Below are positions 34,866-43,308 of a stretch of 64,000 nt of DNA, in pieces. Numbering within the stretch: the stretch's first letter is position 1; every line of letters starts with the position of its first letter. Under the pieces are notes generated by a model. It saw nothing but the letters and a program-made list of their open reading frames with translations. It did no database searches and was not told the DNA's origin. Origin of the DNA: Fusobacterium_C necrophorum_A (GTDB taxonomy: Bacteria > Fusobacteriota > Fusobacteriia > Fusobacteriales > Fusobacteriaceae); NCBI RefSeq assembly GCF_004134945.1, contig NZ_SBAP01000003.1:1-64000 (forward strand), given 5' to 3'. Made by a program: the position numbers and the translations under genes.

Positions 34866-34924
34866 TTGACATTAGTTGACATATGAGCTATAATAAAACC
34901 GACATATATGTCGGTTTTATTATA
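34866..34924 (+). promoter_or_regulatory. Consensus promoter with 36-bp palindromic operator
   Basis: TTGACA (34866-34871), a 17-base spacer and TATAAT (34889-34894) form a perfect sigma-70 promoter. A perfect 36-bp palindrome (34889-34924, core ACCGACATATATGTCGGT) starts at the -10 and covers the transcription start. This is the expected place for autorepression by the TetR protein encoded immediately downstream. Confidence 0.8.
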
Positions 34925-34945
34925 CTATGAAATGAGGTGTTTATT

Positions 34946-35578
34946 TTGAAAGAAGAAAAACAAAAGGTTGGGCAGATTAGAAAAAAAGAGATTCGAGACG
35001 CTGCAAAAAGATGCTTTCTAAAGAAAGGATTTCAAAATACGACCATGGAAGATGTGATTACGGAGATAGGCATGAGTAGAGGAGGGGTCTATCATCACTA
35101 TGCAAATACAAATGAAATGCTGAAAGATTTAATGCTTGACGGAAATCATTATAGAAATGGATTAATACATGAATATTTAGAAAATAATCAAGGGAAGGAT
35201 AAATATCAGCAAATGAGTGATATTTTAGTGGATAAATCTCTGGCGAATACTGATTTAATGAGCTTATATACACTTCTTTTGCAAGCTAAAAACTATCATG
35301 AAGATTTAGAGAAATTGTATCAGGAACTGAAGATCAATACCACGAATGAGCTTAGTATAATTGCAAAGCAACTTGGAATTAAAGCTGATATATTTCATGA
35401 TGATTTTTTGGTGAACTATATCAATGGAGTGATACTAAGTGCAGAGATTCTTTGTGCAAGAAATTCTTATGGCAAGTATAAAAAATATATAAAAGAAAGT
35501 ATCATAAGTTACATAGTTGATGTTGAATTGCTTTTTTCAATCGAAGCCCAGAATAAAAAAGAAGATATAAATTTTTGA
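34946..35578 (+). CDS. TetR/AcrR-family regulator
   Basis: A 210-residue regulator with the head domain RDAAKRCFLKKGFQNTTMEDVITEIGMSRGGVYHHYANTNEML and a helical ligand domain. I prefer the TTG at 34946, spaced 6 bases from GAGGTG; a GTG at 34937 overlaps that site. It is followed after 29 bases by a MATE pump in the same direction. The palindromic operator at its promoter indicates that it represses itself and the pump. Inducer unknown. Confidence 0.88.
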   Translation: MKEEKQKVGQIRKKEIRDAAKRCFLKKGFQNTTMEDVITEIGMSRGGVYHHYANTNEMLKDLMLDGNHYRNGLIHEYLENNQGKDKYQQMSDILVDKSLANTDLMSLYTLLLQAKNYHEDLEKLYQELKINTTNELSIIAKQLGIKADIFHDDFLVNYINGVILSAEILCARNSYGKYKKYIKESIISYIVDVELLFSIEAQNKKEDINF

Positions 35579-35607
35579 AATGAAAATAGGAGAAGGAGGA
35601 AGATAGA

Positions 35608-36954
35608 ATGAAGAAAGATATGAAAACAGAACTCTTAACCGGAAATCCCAAAGACCTACTATTTAAGTTGGCGATTCCCGGAATAGTCGGAATGATTGTT
35701 ATAGGACTGTATCCATTTATGGATGGAATATTTGCAGGATGGATTATCGGGGATTATGCCATGTCCGCTATCAGTATATCTATGTCCTTGACAATCATAA
35801 ATGGAGGAATATCAGCACTTATCGGAGTGGGTAGTGCATCCGTATTATCAAGAGCGATCGGCAAAGGAGATAAAGAAACCACAGAGAGAATATTTGGAAA
35901 TTTTTGTTATTGGGTAATCGTATTTTCTATCATTATCACAATATTAGGACTTTTACTTGCACCACATTTTTTAAATTTGGTGGGAGCAAAGGGTAACATC
36001 AAAGAACTTGGACTTCGATATTTGAGAATAGTTTTCCTTGGCTCCATATTTGTGAATTTTGCTCAAGCAGGCAATATGACAATGCGTGGTGAAGGGGCAT
36101 TGAAACAATCCATGATGATTATGGGGGTGGGTGCTGTATTAAACATTATTTTAGATCCTATTTTTATGAAATTGATGGGAAAATATGCAATAGAAGGTGC
36201 AGCTATTGCAACCGTACTCTCTCAAATTGTGCAAGCCATATTAACCTTTCATTATTTTTCAAAGAAAAGTGCATTTGTGGGAATTCATAAAATTCAAAAA
36301 TGCAAGACCATTTACTCGGAAATGTTTAGCATAGGAAGTTCTGCCATGATGATGCAAATTTTATTTGCAGTGCAACAGACATTTTTGTTTAAACAAGCTT
36401 TTTTCTATGGAGGAGAAGACTGGGGGATTTTAATGTCTGCCACAATGCGATTATATATGTTTTCTTTTATTCCATTATGGGGAATGAGCCAAGGTTTACA
36501 ACCCGTTATCGGAGCAAATTTTGGAGCAAAACAATATCGAAGAGTAAAAGAAACAATGAAAATTTTCCTTTATGGAGCAAGCATACTCGCAGCAGCTTCC
36601 TGGATACCGTCCATGTTTTATTCGGAAAAATTACTTTCTTTATTTCATGTACGAAGTGAAATTATTAAAGCGGGAATTACAAACTTTAAGATGTTTTATT
36701 CCACCTTTATTTTGTACGGAATTATGATTATGACACTTACCTTTTTCCAATCCGTTGGAGATGGAAAAAAAGCAGGTATGATTGTCATGTTTCGGCAATT
36801 GTTTTTATTCGTTCCAGCCATATTACTGTTACCAAAAGTATTCGGAAAGTTAGCAGTTTGGTACTCAGAACCTATTGTAGATTTTAGCATGATTATGCTT
36901 GGATTGTTCTTGATGCTCAGGGAACTTAACAGAATGGGGAAAGAAAAAGTTTAG
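35608..36954 (+). CDS. MATE-family multidrug efflux transporter
   Basis: A 448-residue, 12-helix transporter. The opening ELLTGNPKDLLFKLAIPGIVGMIVIGLYPFMDGIFAG, the ALKQSMMIMGVGAVLNIILDPIFM region and the WGMSQGLQPVIGANFGAKQYRRVKE motif in the second half are MATE (DinF/VmrA-like subgroup) features. It exports cationic drugs or metabolites using Na+ or H+. A GGAGAAGGAGG site precedes the ATG. It is probably co-transcribed with the TetR gene and repressed by it. A hairpin follows its stop. Confidence 0.9.
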   Translation: MKKDMKTELLTGNPKDLLFKLAIPGIVGMIVIGLYPFMDGIFAGWIIGDYAMSAISISMSLTIINGGISALIGVGSASVLSRAIGKGDKETTERIFGNFCYWVIVFSIIITILGLLLAPHFLNLVGAKGNIKELGLRYLRIVFLGSIFVNFAQAGNMTMRGEGALKQSMMIMGVGAVLNIILDPIFMKLMGKYAIEGAAIATVLSQIVQAILTFHYFSKKSAFVGIHKIQKCKTIYSEMFSIGSSAMMMQILFAVQQTFLFKQAFFYGGEDWGILMSATMRLYMFSFIPLWGMSQGLQPVIGANFGAKQYRRVKETMKIFLYGASILAAASWIPSMFYSEKLLSLFHVRSEIIKAGITNFKMFYSTFILYGIMIMTLTFFQSVGDGKKAGMIVMFRQLFLFVPAILLLPKVFGKLAVWYSEPIVDFSMIMLGLFLMLRELNRMGKEKV

Positions 36955-36978
36955 GAGGGAATTTAGAAAATTCCCTCC
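36954..36978 (+). terminator. Terminator hairpin after the MATE gene
   Basis: GGAGGGAATTT and AAATTCCCTCC form a perfect 11-bp stem with a 3-base loop beginning at the last base of the stop codon. A T-rich stretch follows after about 12 bases, so termination may be imperfect. Confidence 0.65.
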
Positions 36979-37062
36979 CAAATATACGCTTTTATTTTTG
37001 TTTTTTAGTATGACTGGATGAGAAAGATTCACAATCAGATAAATTAAAATTTGGAGTAAAAG

Positions 37063-37812
37063 CTATTTGACCGCTTTCGTTGCGATGTATGTCTTGATAT
37101 TCATTTCGTGAAGTCTTCCGGAACCATTGGTATCTTCATATAAGTCGACAAGAGTAAAGCCGGCTTTCAATTGTCCTCCTATTTGTTCCGTCATAGTATG
37201 AGAAAACTGCATACCGAAATCTCCTTTCATCATAAAATCTCTTGCTTCTTCATTTTTTAAAGGGTTAAAAGGCATTTTCCAAACAATTTCTTTTTCTTCA
37301 TTATCTACAATATAGTTTATTTCATTATTTAATCCGGCGAGAAAAATACCGCCTTTTTTTAAAACTCTGTATGCTTCATGAAAAACATGCTGAACATCTT
37401 CCACATAACAGTTGGAAACCGGATGAAATACAATATCAAAACTCTCGTCTTCAAAAGGAAGTTTCTTTGTCATATCTCCCTCAATAGCTGTAATATCATA
37501 TCCTTCTCTTTCTGCTATGAGAAATTCATTTGCTATTTGTTTTGAAGAATAATCAAGTACTGTACATTCTGCTCCCAGAGCATTGAAAATTGGCATTTGT
37601 TGTCCTCCACCTGAAGCCAAGCCTAAAATTTTCTTTCCCTTCAGATCTCCAAACCATTCGTGTGGAACAAAAACGGTCGGTGTCAAAAGAACATTCCACT
37701 TTCCGTTCTTTGCACGGATATAGTCCTCATGAGAAACAACTTTTCCCCATTCCCAGCCTTCTTCAACCCATTTGTCTATGGTTTCCTTGTTTATCTCCTG
37801 ATATGATTTCAT
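37063..37812 (-). CDS. Class I SAM-dependent methyltransferase
   Basis: A 249-residue methyltransferase. Motif I is GKKILGLASGGGQQMPIF, followed by the acidic VLDYSSKQI, ITAIEGDMTKKLPFEDESFDIVFHPVSNCY (motif II) and VLKKGGIFLAGLNNEI (motif III), so the SAM site is complete. The EGWEWGKVVSHEDYIRAKNGKWNVLLTPT start recurs in a common family of unknown substrate. AAAGGAG lies 8 bases before the ATG at 37812; a longer start at 37839 has none. It follows the DUF4143 ATPase gene on the same strand by 27 bases. Confidence 0.88.
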   Translation of the reverse strand: MKSYQEINKETIDKWVEEGWEWGKVVSHEDYIRAKNGKWNVLLTPTVFVPHEWFGDLKGKKILGLASGGGQQMPIFNALGAECTVLDYSSKQIANEFLIAEREGYDITAIEGDMTKKLPFEDESFDIVFHPVSNCYVEDVQHVFHEAYRVLKKGGIFLAGLNNEINYIVDNEEKEIVWKMPFNPLKNEEARDFMMKGDFGMQFSHTMTEQIGGQLKAGFTLVDLYEDTNGSGRLHEMNIKTYIATKAVK

Positions 37813-37839
37813 CGTATATACTCCTTTACCAACTTTCAT

Positions 37840-39048
37840 TTACTTCTTGTCTTCCAATAAAAAATCAATGATATTTTTATGAATGATTCCATTTTGTGTA
37901 AAATTGATATTATCCATAGACAGAACATATTTCGGGAAATTGTCTTTAATAGATGAATAGACAGAAAATTCTCTTTTTCTTGTTTCTTCTGTTGTCATCA
38001 TATAGGAGACTTGATAATATTCTATATTTCCTTCTTTTTTTGCTATAAAATCAATTTCTTTTTCCTTCACCTTTCCAATTTCTATGTTGTAACCTCTTGT
38101 TAATAACTCAATATATACAATATTTTCCAAAACTCTTTCAATATCCTTTTCATTGGAAAAGCCTTTTGCTGCTCGAAATCCATGATCACTTACATAATAT
38201 TTTTCATCAATTTTTAAAATCTTTTTTCCTATTGAATCATATCTCGGAACTTTCTTTATGATAAAAGCTCTTTTGCAGTATTCCAAATAATTTAAAATTG
38301 TATCCAGAGAAATATCTCGATTTTCATTTTTAAAATATTTTTTGATACTATTGGCAGAGAATGTATGACCTATATTTTCTATTACATATAATAAAATTCG
38401 ATTAAATACATCAATATCTCTTATTTTATTGTATTCTAAAATATCTTTTACTATGATAGTATTATAAACATCCGTCAAATATTTATAACTGGATTCTTCT
38501 TCCAAATTAAAATATCGTAAAAACGGCATTCCCCCCAATTTTAAAAATTTTGTAAATAGTTCCTCTTTTTCTAAATTTTTATACTTAAAAATTTCTATAA
38601 ATTCACTGAAATTGAATGCTTGTATCTCAAATTCTACATATCTTCCCGCCAATAATGTTGCCAAATCTCCCGAGAGTAATGTTGAGTTAGAACCCGTTAG
38701 GTAAATATCACATTCTCTATCCACTCTTAATCCGTTGATTACTTTCTCCCATTCTTCTACAAGTTGAACTTCATCAAAAAAGAAATATATTTTCCCATGT
38801 ATCTTTTCTAAAAGAGGACTTAAATATTGTATCAAAGAAGCAGCTTCCTTGATATGAAAAAATTCTAAGGATTCAAAATTGATATAAATTTTGTTTTTTC
38901 TTGGAATTCCTTTTAAAATTTCATTTTGAATGATATTTAATAATGTAGATTTTCCAACTCTTCGCATTCCTGTAAGTATTTTAACAACAGGTTTATCCAC
39001 AAACTGATTTATTTTTTTTAGATATTTAGGTCTTATAATATAGTCCAT
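37840..39048 (-). CDS. AAA_14/DUF4143-family ATPase
   Basis: A 402-residue cytoplasmic ATPase: Walker A GMRRVGKSTLL near residue 30, Walker B YFFFDEVQLVEEW, the sensor LTGSNSTLLSGDLATLLAGRY, and a C-terminal DUF4143 domain with a restriction-endonuclease-like end (GKVKEKEIDFIAKKEGNIEYYQVSY). Function of this common family is unknown; a nuclease-type C-terminus suggests nucleic-acid contact. The start at 39048 has AGGAGG. Its promoter gives a leader of only about 13 bases, and a palindrome lies just upstream of it. Confidence 0.88.
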   Translation of the reverse strand: MDYIIRPKYLKKINQFVDKPVVKILTGMRRVGKSTLLNIIQNEILKGIPRKNKIYINFESLEFFHIKEAASLIQYLSPLLEKIHGKIYFFFDEVQLVEEWEKVINGLRVDRECDIYLTGSNSTLLSGDLATLLAGRYVEFEIQAFNFSEFIEIFKYKNLEKEELFTKFLKLGGMPFLRYFNLEEESSYKYLTDVYNTIIVKDILEYNKIRDIDVFNRILLYVIENIGHTFSANSIKKYFKNENRDISLDTILNYLEYCKRAFIIKKVPRYDSIGKKILKIDEKYYVSDHGFRAAKGFSNEKDIERVLENIVYIELLTRGYNIEIGKVKEKEIDFIAKKEGNIEYYQVSYMMTTEETRKREFSVYSSIKDNFPKYVLSMDNINFTQNGIIHKNIIDFLLEDKK

Positions 39049-39067
39049 CTTCTTTCCTCCTGTTTCC

Positions 39068-39121
39068 ATTATACTCGATAACATTTATAAAATCAACAAT
39101 AGTTTCGATTATAATCGAAAC
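39068..39121 (-). promoter_or_regulatory. DUF4143 promoter and palindromic site
   Basis: On the minus strand TTGATT (39091-39096), a 17-base spacer and TATAAT (39068-39073) form the promoter. A perfect 20-bp palindrome (39102-39121, GTTTCGATTATAATCGAAAC) abuts the -35, and a related half-site (TTATACTCGATAAC, 39069-39082) overlaps the -10. Confidence 0.6.
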
Positions 39122-39144
39122 AGAAAAGGGACCCCTTTTTTCCT

Positions 39145-39537
39145 TTACTCCCAAAATTTATCTTCTACAGATTGTTCTTGTGCAAAAGTCCATACTTCTT
39201 GTATCTTCCCATTTTCTATTCGGAAGAGATCCATTCCTGGCATATTGAGTTTTTCGCCATTTGTTTTTTCCGCTGAAGAAACGACACTGGCAGCAACCAA
39301 ATTATCATTGTTTGCAGCCCAATTGCTAATCACTTGGAAAGTTCCGTTGCTTCTTCTTGCAAATTCTTGTAGACGCTCTCCTAAGGCTTTTTTTCCAAGA
39401 ATTTTTCCGGAAAGAGAATGCTTTCCTCCCATATGCCAGATGATGTCATCCGCCATTACTTCAAATGCCGATATAAAATCTCCCTTTGACAGTGCTTCCG
39501 TATACATTTCAAAAATTCTTATTATTTCCTCTTTCAT
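39145..39537 (-). CDS. SnoaL-like/NTF2-fold protein
   Basis: A 130-residue protein of the SnoaL/NTF2-like cone fold. It carries IIRIFEMYTEALSKGDFISAFEVMADDIIWHMGGKHSLSGKILGKKALGERLQEFARRS and a closing DLFRIENGKIQEVWTFAQ, the standard ends of this fold. Members are small cyclases, isomerases or binding proteins, so no reaction can be given. AGGAGG lies 6 bases before the ATG. It diverges from an HxlR regulator, which probably represses it. Confidence 0.85.
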   Translation of the reverse strand: MKEEIIRIFEMYTEALSKGDFISAFEVMADDIIWHMGGKHSLSGKILGKKALGERLQEFARRSNGTFQVISNWAANNDNLVAASVVSSAEKTNGEKLNMPGMDLFRIENGKIQEVWTFAQEQSVEDKFWE

Positions 39538-39610
39538 ACATATTCCTCCTCATATAATATTATTATAGAAATATTTTATATTTCTTTGCTCTTATTATAC
39601 TTTTTAAGGA

Positions 39611-39663
39611 TTGACTTTACAAGTACGAACATTTATAATACATAGTATCTAATAAGATACTAT
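39611..39663 (+). promoter_or_regulatory. hxlR promoter with inverted-repeat operator
   Basis: TTGACT (39611-39616), a 17-base spacer and TATAAT (39634-39639) are near consensus. ATAGTATCT (39642-39650) and AGATACTAT (39655-39663) form a perfect inverted repeat over the transcription start, a likely HxlR site that may also act on the divergent gene. Confidence 0.7.
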
Positions 39664-39685
39664 AAATATGTAACAGGAGGTTTCT

Positions 39686-40015
39686 ATGTCAAGTGTTTAT
39701 GATAAATGTCCTTATGTGACAACTCAACGAGTATTACAAGGAAAATGGGCGATCGTAGTTCTATATCATCTAAGTACCGGTACTAAAAGGTTTCATGAGT
39801 TGGAAAAACGAATGCCTGAAGTTACCCGAACGGTATTAACGAGGCAACTTCGTCAATTGGAACAAGACAGACTAATCCATAGAAAAGTTTTTGCTGAGGT
39901 TCCACCTCATGTTGAATATTCCTTAACGGAGATTGGAAGTAAATTTCAAAGAGTATTGGATGAAATCGAAGTGTTCGGTTTGGATTATATCGCCGAATTG
40001 GAAGCTTCGAATTGA
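39686..40015 (+). CDS. HxlR-family transcription regulator
   Basis: A 109-residue winged-helix regulator. The opening DKCPYVTTQRVLQGKWAIVVLYHL carries the conserved redox-type Cys, and the HTH (TRTVLTRQLRQLEQDRLIHRKVFAEVPPHVEYSLTEIG) is complete. Members sense reactive carbonyl, quinone or redox stress through that Cys. AGGAGG precedes the ATG. Its promoter carries an inverted repeat, and it diverges from a SnoaL-like gene, its likely target. Confidence 0.93.
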   Translation: MSSVYDKCPYVTTQRVLQGKWAIVVLYHLSTGTKRFHELEKRMPEVTRTVLTRQLRQLEQDRLIHRKVFAEVPPHVEYSLTEIGSKFQRVLDEIEVFGLDYIAELEASN

Positions 40016-40073
40016 TATTTTTAGTATTTTGCTCCTTAGTTCGGCTTATTCACGGGAAAATCCATGTCGAAAG

Positions 40074-40244
40074 TTATTTTTTCTTTTTAAAAAAATGTTG
40101 TTGTAGCACAAAAAAGAGGCAGACAAAAAAACCCGTACCCATGATTTTAATATAATCATAAAAAGATTTTTTATCATAAAAAAATAATCCAATTCCTGCT
40201 ATGATAGCGACTGCCGTGTAAACATAAAATTTCTTGTTATTCAT
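40074..40244 (-). CDS. 56-residue two-helix membrane protein
   Basis: A small gene, easily overlooked: MNNKKFYVYTAVAIIAGIGL begins the first of two hydrophobic helices, separated by YDKKSFYDYIK; the chain ends HFFKKKK. The ATG at 40244 overlaps the last 8 bases of the lipoprotein gene, with AAGGAAG from that gene as ribosome site, which indicates translational coupling. The basic ends suggest both termini face the cytoplasm. No family was recognised. Confidence 0.7.
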   Translation of the reverse strand: MNNKKFYVYTAVAIIAGIGLFFYDKKSFYDYIKIMGTGFFVCLFFVLQQHFFKKKK

Positions 40245-40926
40245 ATATCTTCCTTTCCACCTTGACAGTGAGATTTTGTGGAGATGTTATGACAAAGTCC
40301 CTATGATTCCGAACAAGACTTTGATTGCAATACTCTAAGGAAAGCAAAAAGATTTTTTCCCAAGTTCTGTCGGAAAGGGGACTGTCATAAATAAAAAGAA
40401 TCGGAGACTTCAATAAAAAATTCAACTCCGCTTCTTTTGGAGTAAAAACACCTCCCGCTTCAAAGCCTTGAAAAGAGCTTAAAGAATTTCCGGAGAAATT
40501 GAATTTTCCTTCTAAGCGAAATTGACTTTCCTCTTTAGGAAAACGGACATACATTGAAGAAGACCGAAGTTCTATTTCCATATCATTATCAAGATATTCT
40601 ATGTAGCCCTGTTCCGTTGTTTCGATTTGCAGAACTTGATACCGGGAGAGACCGGCTATGGCTTCCAGTATTTTTTCACAATCCAATAAAAAGTCAAAAT
40701 AGGTTTCTTCCCATTCTTTTTCTTCTTCTATGGCAAGTTCATTACCTAAAAATTGTTGCCTTTGAATGCTGGCTCTTAGCTTCGAAATTCTATCTATCGA
40801 TTCTTTCTCTTGAAATAGATAGGCATTTTCAAGCAAAATCCATTTTTCAGCTTTGCTTGTTTGAAAGTTTTCCGTTTTTCCACAGGATAGACAGAGCAGT
40901 ATGCATAAAATACAGAGATATTTCAT
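40237..40926 (-). CDS. Lipoprotein of unknown function
   Basis: A 229-residue lipoprotein: signal MKYLCILCILLCLSCGK with lipobox CLSC (Cys15), then a mixed region with acidic helices (EWEETYFDFLLDCEKILEAIAGLSRYQVL) and beta-rich segments (YIEYLDNDMEIELRSSSMYVRFPK). No catalytic motif is visible. GGAGGGG lies 7 bases before the ATG at 40926; it starts 20 bases after the aroK stop. A small membrane protein is coupled to its 3' end. It is probably anchored in a membrane; function unknown. Confidence 0.78.
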   Translation of the reverse strand: MKYLCILCILLCLSCGKTENFQTSKAEKWILLENAYLFQEKESIDRISKLRASIQRQQFLGNELAIEEEKEWEETYFDFLLDCEKILEAIAGLSRYQVLQIETTEQGYIEYLDNDMEIELRSSSMYVRFPKEESQFRLEGKFNFSGNSLSSFQGFEAGGVFTPKEAELNFLLKSPILFIYDSPLSDRTWEKIFLLSLEYCNQSLVRNHRDFVITSPQNLTVKVERKIYE

Positions 40927-40945
40927 AAAAAATCCCCTCCATTTT

Positions 40946-41464
40946 TTAACTATCAATGTAGACTTTCTTAATTTTTTCTACAGTATCATACAAATTACTG
41001 TCCAAATAAATCTTGATTTTATAGTCCGATGAAAATTCATATAAAAATTTTCTTTTTTCCAGGAGAGTTTCAATATGCTGTTGTAAATTTTCAATGTTTT
41101 GAAGAAGAGGTCGATGTTTACTATTTTTAACTCTCTCATAAATACAGGAAACATCAGCATCAAGATAGACAATAAAACAGGTATTTTGAAGATTTTTAAT
41201 ATTTTCATTGTCAATGACAACGCCTCCACCTGTTGCAATGACGACATTATTTTTCGTAGATTCCTGTAGAATAATTTCTCTCTCCTTTTGTCGAAAATAT
41301 TCTTCTCCTTTTTCTTGGAAAATATCAGAAATTGATTTTTTTTCTTGGGCGGCAATGACTTTATCGACATCGACAAATTTCATATCCAATTGTTTCGCCA
41401 AAACACGTCCTACCGTTGTTTTCCCGCTTCCCATGAAACCAATTAACGCTATATTTTCTTTCAT
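40946..41464 (-). CDS. aroK: Shikimate kinase
   Basis: A 172-residue enzyme that phosphorylates shikimate with ATP in chorismate synthesis. Walker A is GFMGSGKTT, the shikimate Asp is in FVDVDKVI, the substrate Arg in GEEYFRQKEREI, the Walker B-type GGG in ATGGGVV, and the lid Arg in KHRPLL. The length is standard. It starts without a strong site (AAATACCGGATATG) about 200 bases from the decarboxylase end and leads an operon with the lipoprotein and 56-residue protein genes. Confidence 0.95.
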   Translation of the reverse strand: MKENIALIGFMGSGKTTVGRVLAKQLDMKFVDVDKVIAAQEKKSISDIFQEKGEEYFRQKEREIILQESTKNNVVIATGGGVVIDNENIKNLQNTCFIVYLDADVSCIYERVKNSKHRPLLQNIENLQQHIETLLEKRKFLYEFSSDYKIKIYLDSNLYDTVEKIKKVYIDS

Positions 41465-41540
41465 ATCCGGTATTTTTTTCTCCCCTCTTACTTGATGGAT
41501 ACATTATACAATACTTTCTCTGAAAAACATAATACTTTAT

Positions 41541-41585
41541 AAAAAAGAGGCTATCTCAGAATATATAATTTTTGAGATAACCTCC
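41541..41585 (-). terminator. Intrinsic terminator downstream of the decarboxylase
   Basis: GGTTATCTCA and TGAGATAGCC pair as parts of a 15-bp stem followed by T's on the minus strand. The arms match the outer arms of the 32835-32917 repeat, so both belong to one family; this copy has no inner element. Confidence 0.8.
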
Positions 41586-41658
41586 AAATATTGTTCTACT
41601 TTAGCCCTAAAATAAATACCTTTGACAACCGGAAAGCAGTATCATCCTTGATACATTA

Positions 41659-43131
41659 CTATTTCTCTTCAATAATGTTAATCGTAGTTAACTCGGAATC
41701 TTCCATGCCTTGTAATTGAAGTTTTGCCGATTTCATATCTTTGATATAGTCCAAAATTTCTCTAGTAATTCTTTCTCCCGGGATAATAATGGGAATTCCC
41801 GGAGGATAAGCCATGATTAATTCTCCACAAATTTTTCCGATGCTTTCTTCGAAGGAGATCTTTGTTTTTGTTCTGTAAAAAGCTTCTCTTGGAATCAATA
41901 CTTGTTCCGGTATCTCAGGCATTTTTAACAATTGATGTGTCAATTTTCGTCCTTGATTGGAAAATCTGTTACTGATATCTCGAAGAGCGGCAAGCAATCT
42001 GTCTATGCTCTCTTTACTATCTCCGATGGTGACCAAACCGAGAGTATGATAGAAATCTGCCAATTCCATTTGAATATGATAATCCGCTGTTAGCATATCC
42101 TCCAATTCCGTTCCTGTAAATCCTAATTCTTTTGCTGTAAATGTGATTTTAGTCGGATCAAAGGCAAAGGCACCTTCTCTTCCGATAATTTCTTCTCCAA
42201 AACAGTAAATTCCGGGAATTTTATTTGCCTCTTCCCGAAAATAATGAGCCAAAGAAATCGCTTTTGTCAATAATTCTCTTCCCTGAGTCGCAATTTGTCT
42301 TCTGGCACAGTCCAACGATGCCATTAAAGGATAAGAAGGAGAGGTTGTATGCAACATACTTAAAATTTCTCTTACTCTTTCCACTTTCACACGTTCCGAA
42401 TTGACATGAAGCAAAGACATTTGTGTTAAAGCTCCCAAAATTTTATGAGTACTTTGACTGCAAATATCCGCTCCGACATCAACCGCTGAAATTGGTAATT
42501 CCTCATGAAAATGCAAATGAGGACCGTGAGCTTCGTCTACAATAAGAGGAATATCATATTGATGTACAATTTCTGCAATTTTCTTGATGTCTGTAGCCAC
42601 TCCATAATAAGTAGGATTGATAATCAAAACAGCTTTGATTTCAGAATCCTGTGCCAACATCTCGGCGACAGTCTGCGGTCTTACTCCATGAGCTATCCCC
42701 AATTCTTCATCTATTTCCGGATTCATATAAACAGGTCTGGCTCCACTTAAGATGATTCCGGCAGAAACGGATTTATGTACATTTCTAGGTACTAAGAGTT
42801 TTTCTCCGGGATTTACGACAGACATAATCATAGCTTGAATGGCACCGGAGGTTCCGTTTACCGCAAAGAAACTATGCTTTACATCATAGGCATCTGCGGC
42901 CAATTCTTGAGCTTCCTTGATACATCCGTGCGGGTGGTGTAAACCGTCCACCATGGGAAAAATAGTAACATCTATGGTAAAAGGTCCTTCTCCTACAAAA
43001 TTGATAAATTCTTCATCCGCACCTTTTCCTCGTTTATGACCGGGAACATGAAAAGCCAGAGTATTATTTCCGGCATATTCTTCCTTTAACACGGAAAATA
43101 AAGGTGTCTTGCTTTGATCTAATTTGGACAT
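41659..43131 (-). CDS. Orn/Lys/Arg decarboxylase, fold type I PLP
   Basis: A 490-residue PLP decarboxylase that makes a polyamine precursor (agmatine, cadaverine or putrescine). It opens with TPLFSVLKEEYAGNNTLAFHVPGHKRGKG, has VDEAHGPHLHF and the PLP-lysine in SQSTHKILGALTQ, and a C-terminal domain with YPPGIPIIIPGERIT. It belongs to the short SpeA/CadA-like group without the N-terminal wing domain of acid-stress enzymes, hence a biosynthetic role is likely. Which amino acid it uses cannot be read from the sequence. It ends in a strong terminator. Confidence 0.92.
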   Translation of the reverse strand: MSKLDQSKTPLFSVLKEEYAGNNTLAFHVPGHKRGKGADEEFINFVGEGPFTIDVTIFPMVDGLHHPHGCIKEAQELAADAYDVKHSFFAVNGTSGAIQAMIMSVVNPGEKLLVPRNVHKSVSAGIILSGARPVYMNPEIDEELGIAHGVRPQTVAEMLAQDSEIKAVLIINPTYYGVATDIKKIAEIVHQYDIPLIVDEAHGPHLHFHEELPISAVDVGADICSQSTHKILGALTQMSLLHVNSERVKVERVREILSMLHTTSPSYPLMASLDCARRQIATQGRELLTKAISLAHYFREEANKIPGIYCFGEEIIGREGAFAFDPTKITFTAKELGFTGTELEDMLTADYHIQMELADFYHTLGLVTIGDSKESIDRLLAALRDISNRFSNQGRKLTHQLLKMPEIPEQVLIPREAFYRTKTKISFEESIGKICGELIMAYPPGIPIIIPGERITREILDYIKDMKSAKLQLQGMEDSELTTINIIEEK

Positions 43132-43265
43132 TTTTGAAATATCAGCCTCCTCAAATTTTCATTTTTAACTCTTCTGAATTATATGATTTTTTCCAAGAGA
43201 AGTCAACGAGAAAAGCACTTTCTTGCAAAAAATAAAAAATAAAAGAACTCAAAATAAAAAACGTA

Positions 43266-43274
43266 TGTTATAAT
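43266..43274 (+). promoter_or_regulatory. Extended -10 promoter of the flavoprotein gene
   Basis: TG-T-TATAAT lies 34 bases before the start codon, between this gene and the divergent decarboxylase gene. No convincing -35 is visible. Confidence 0.5.
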
Positions 43275-43308
43275 ATAAACATAACATATATTTTTTAAGG
43301 AGGGTCTT

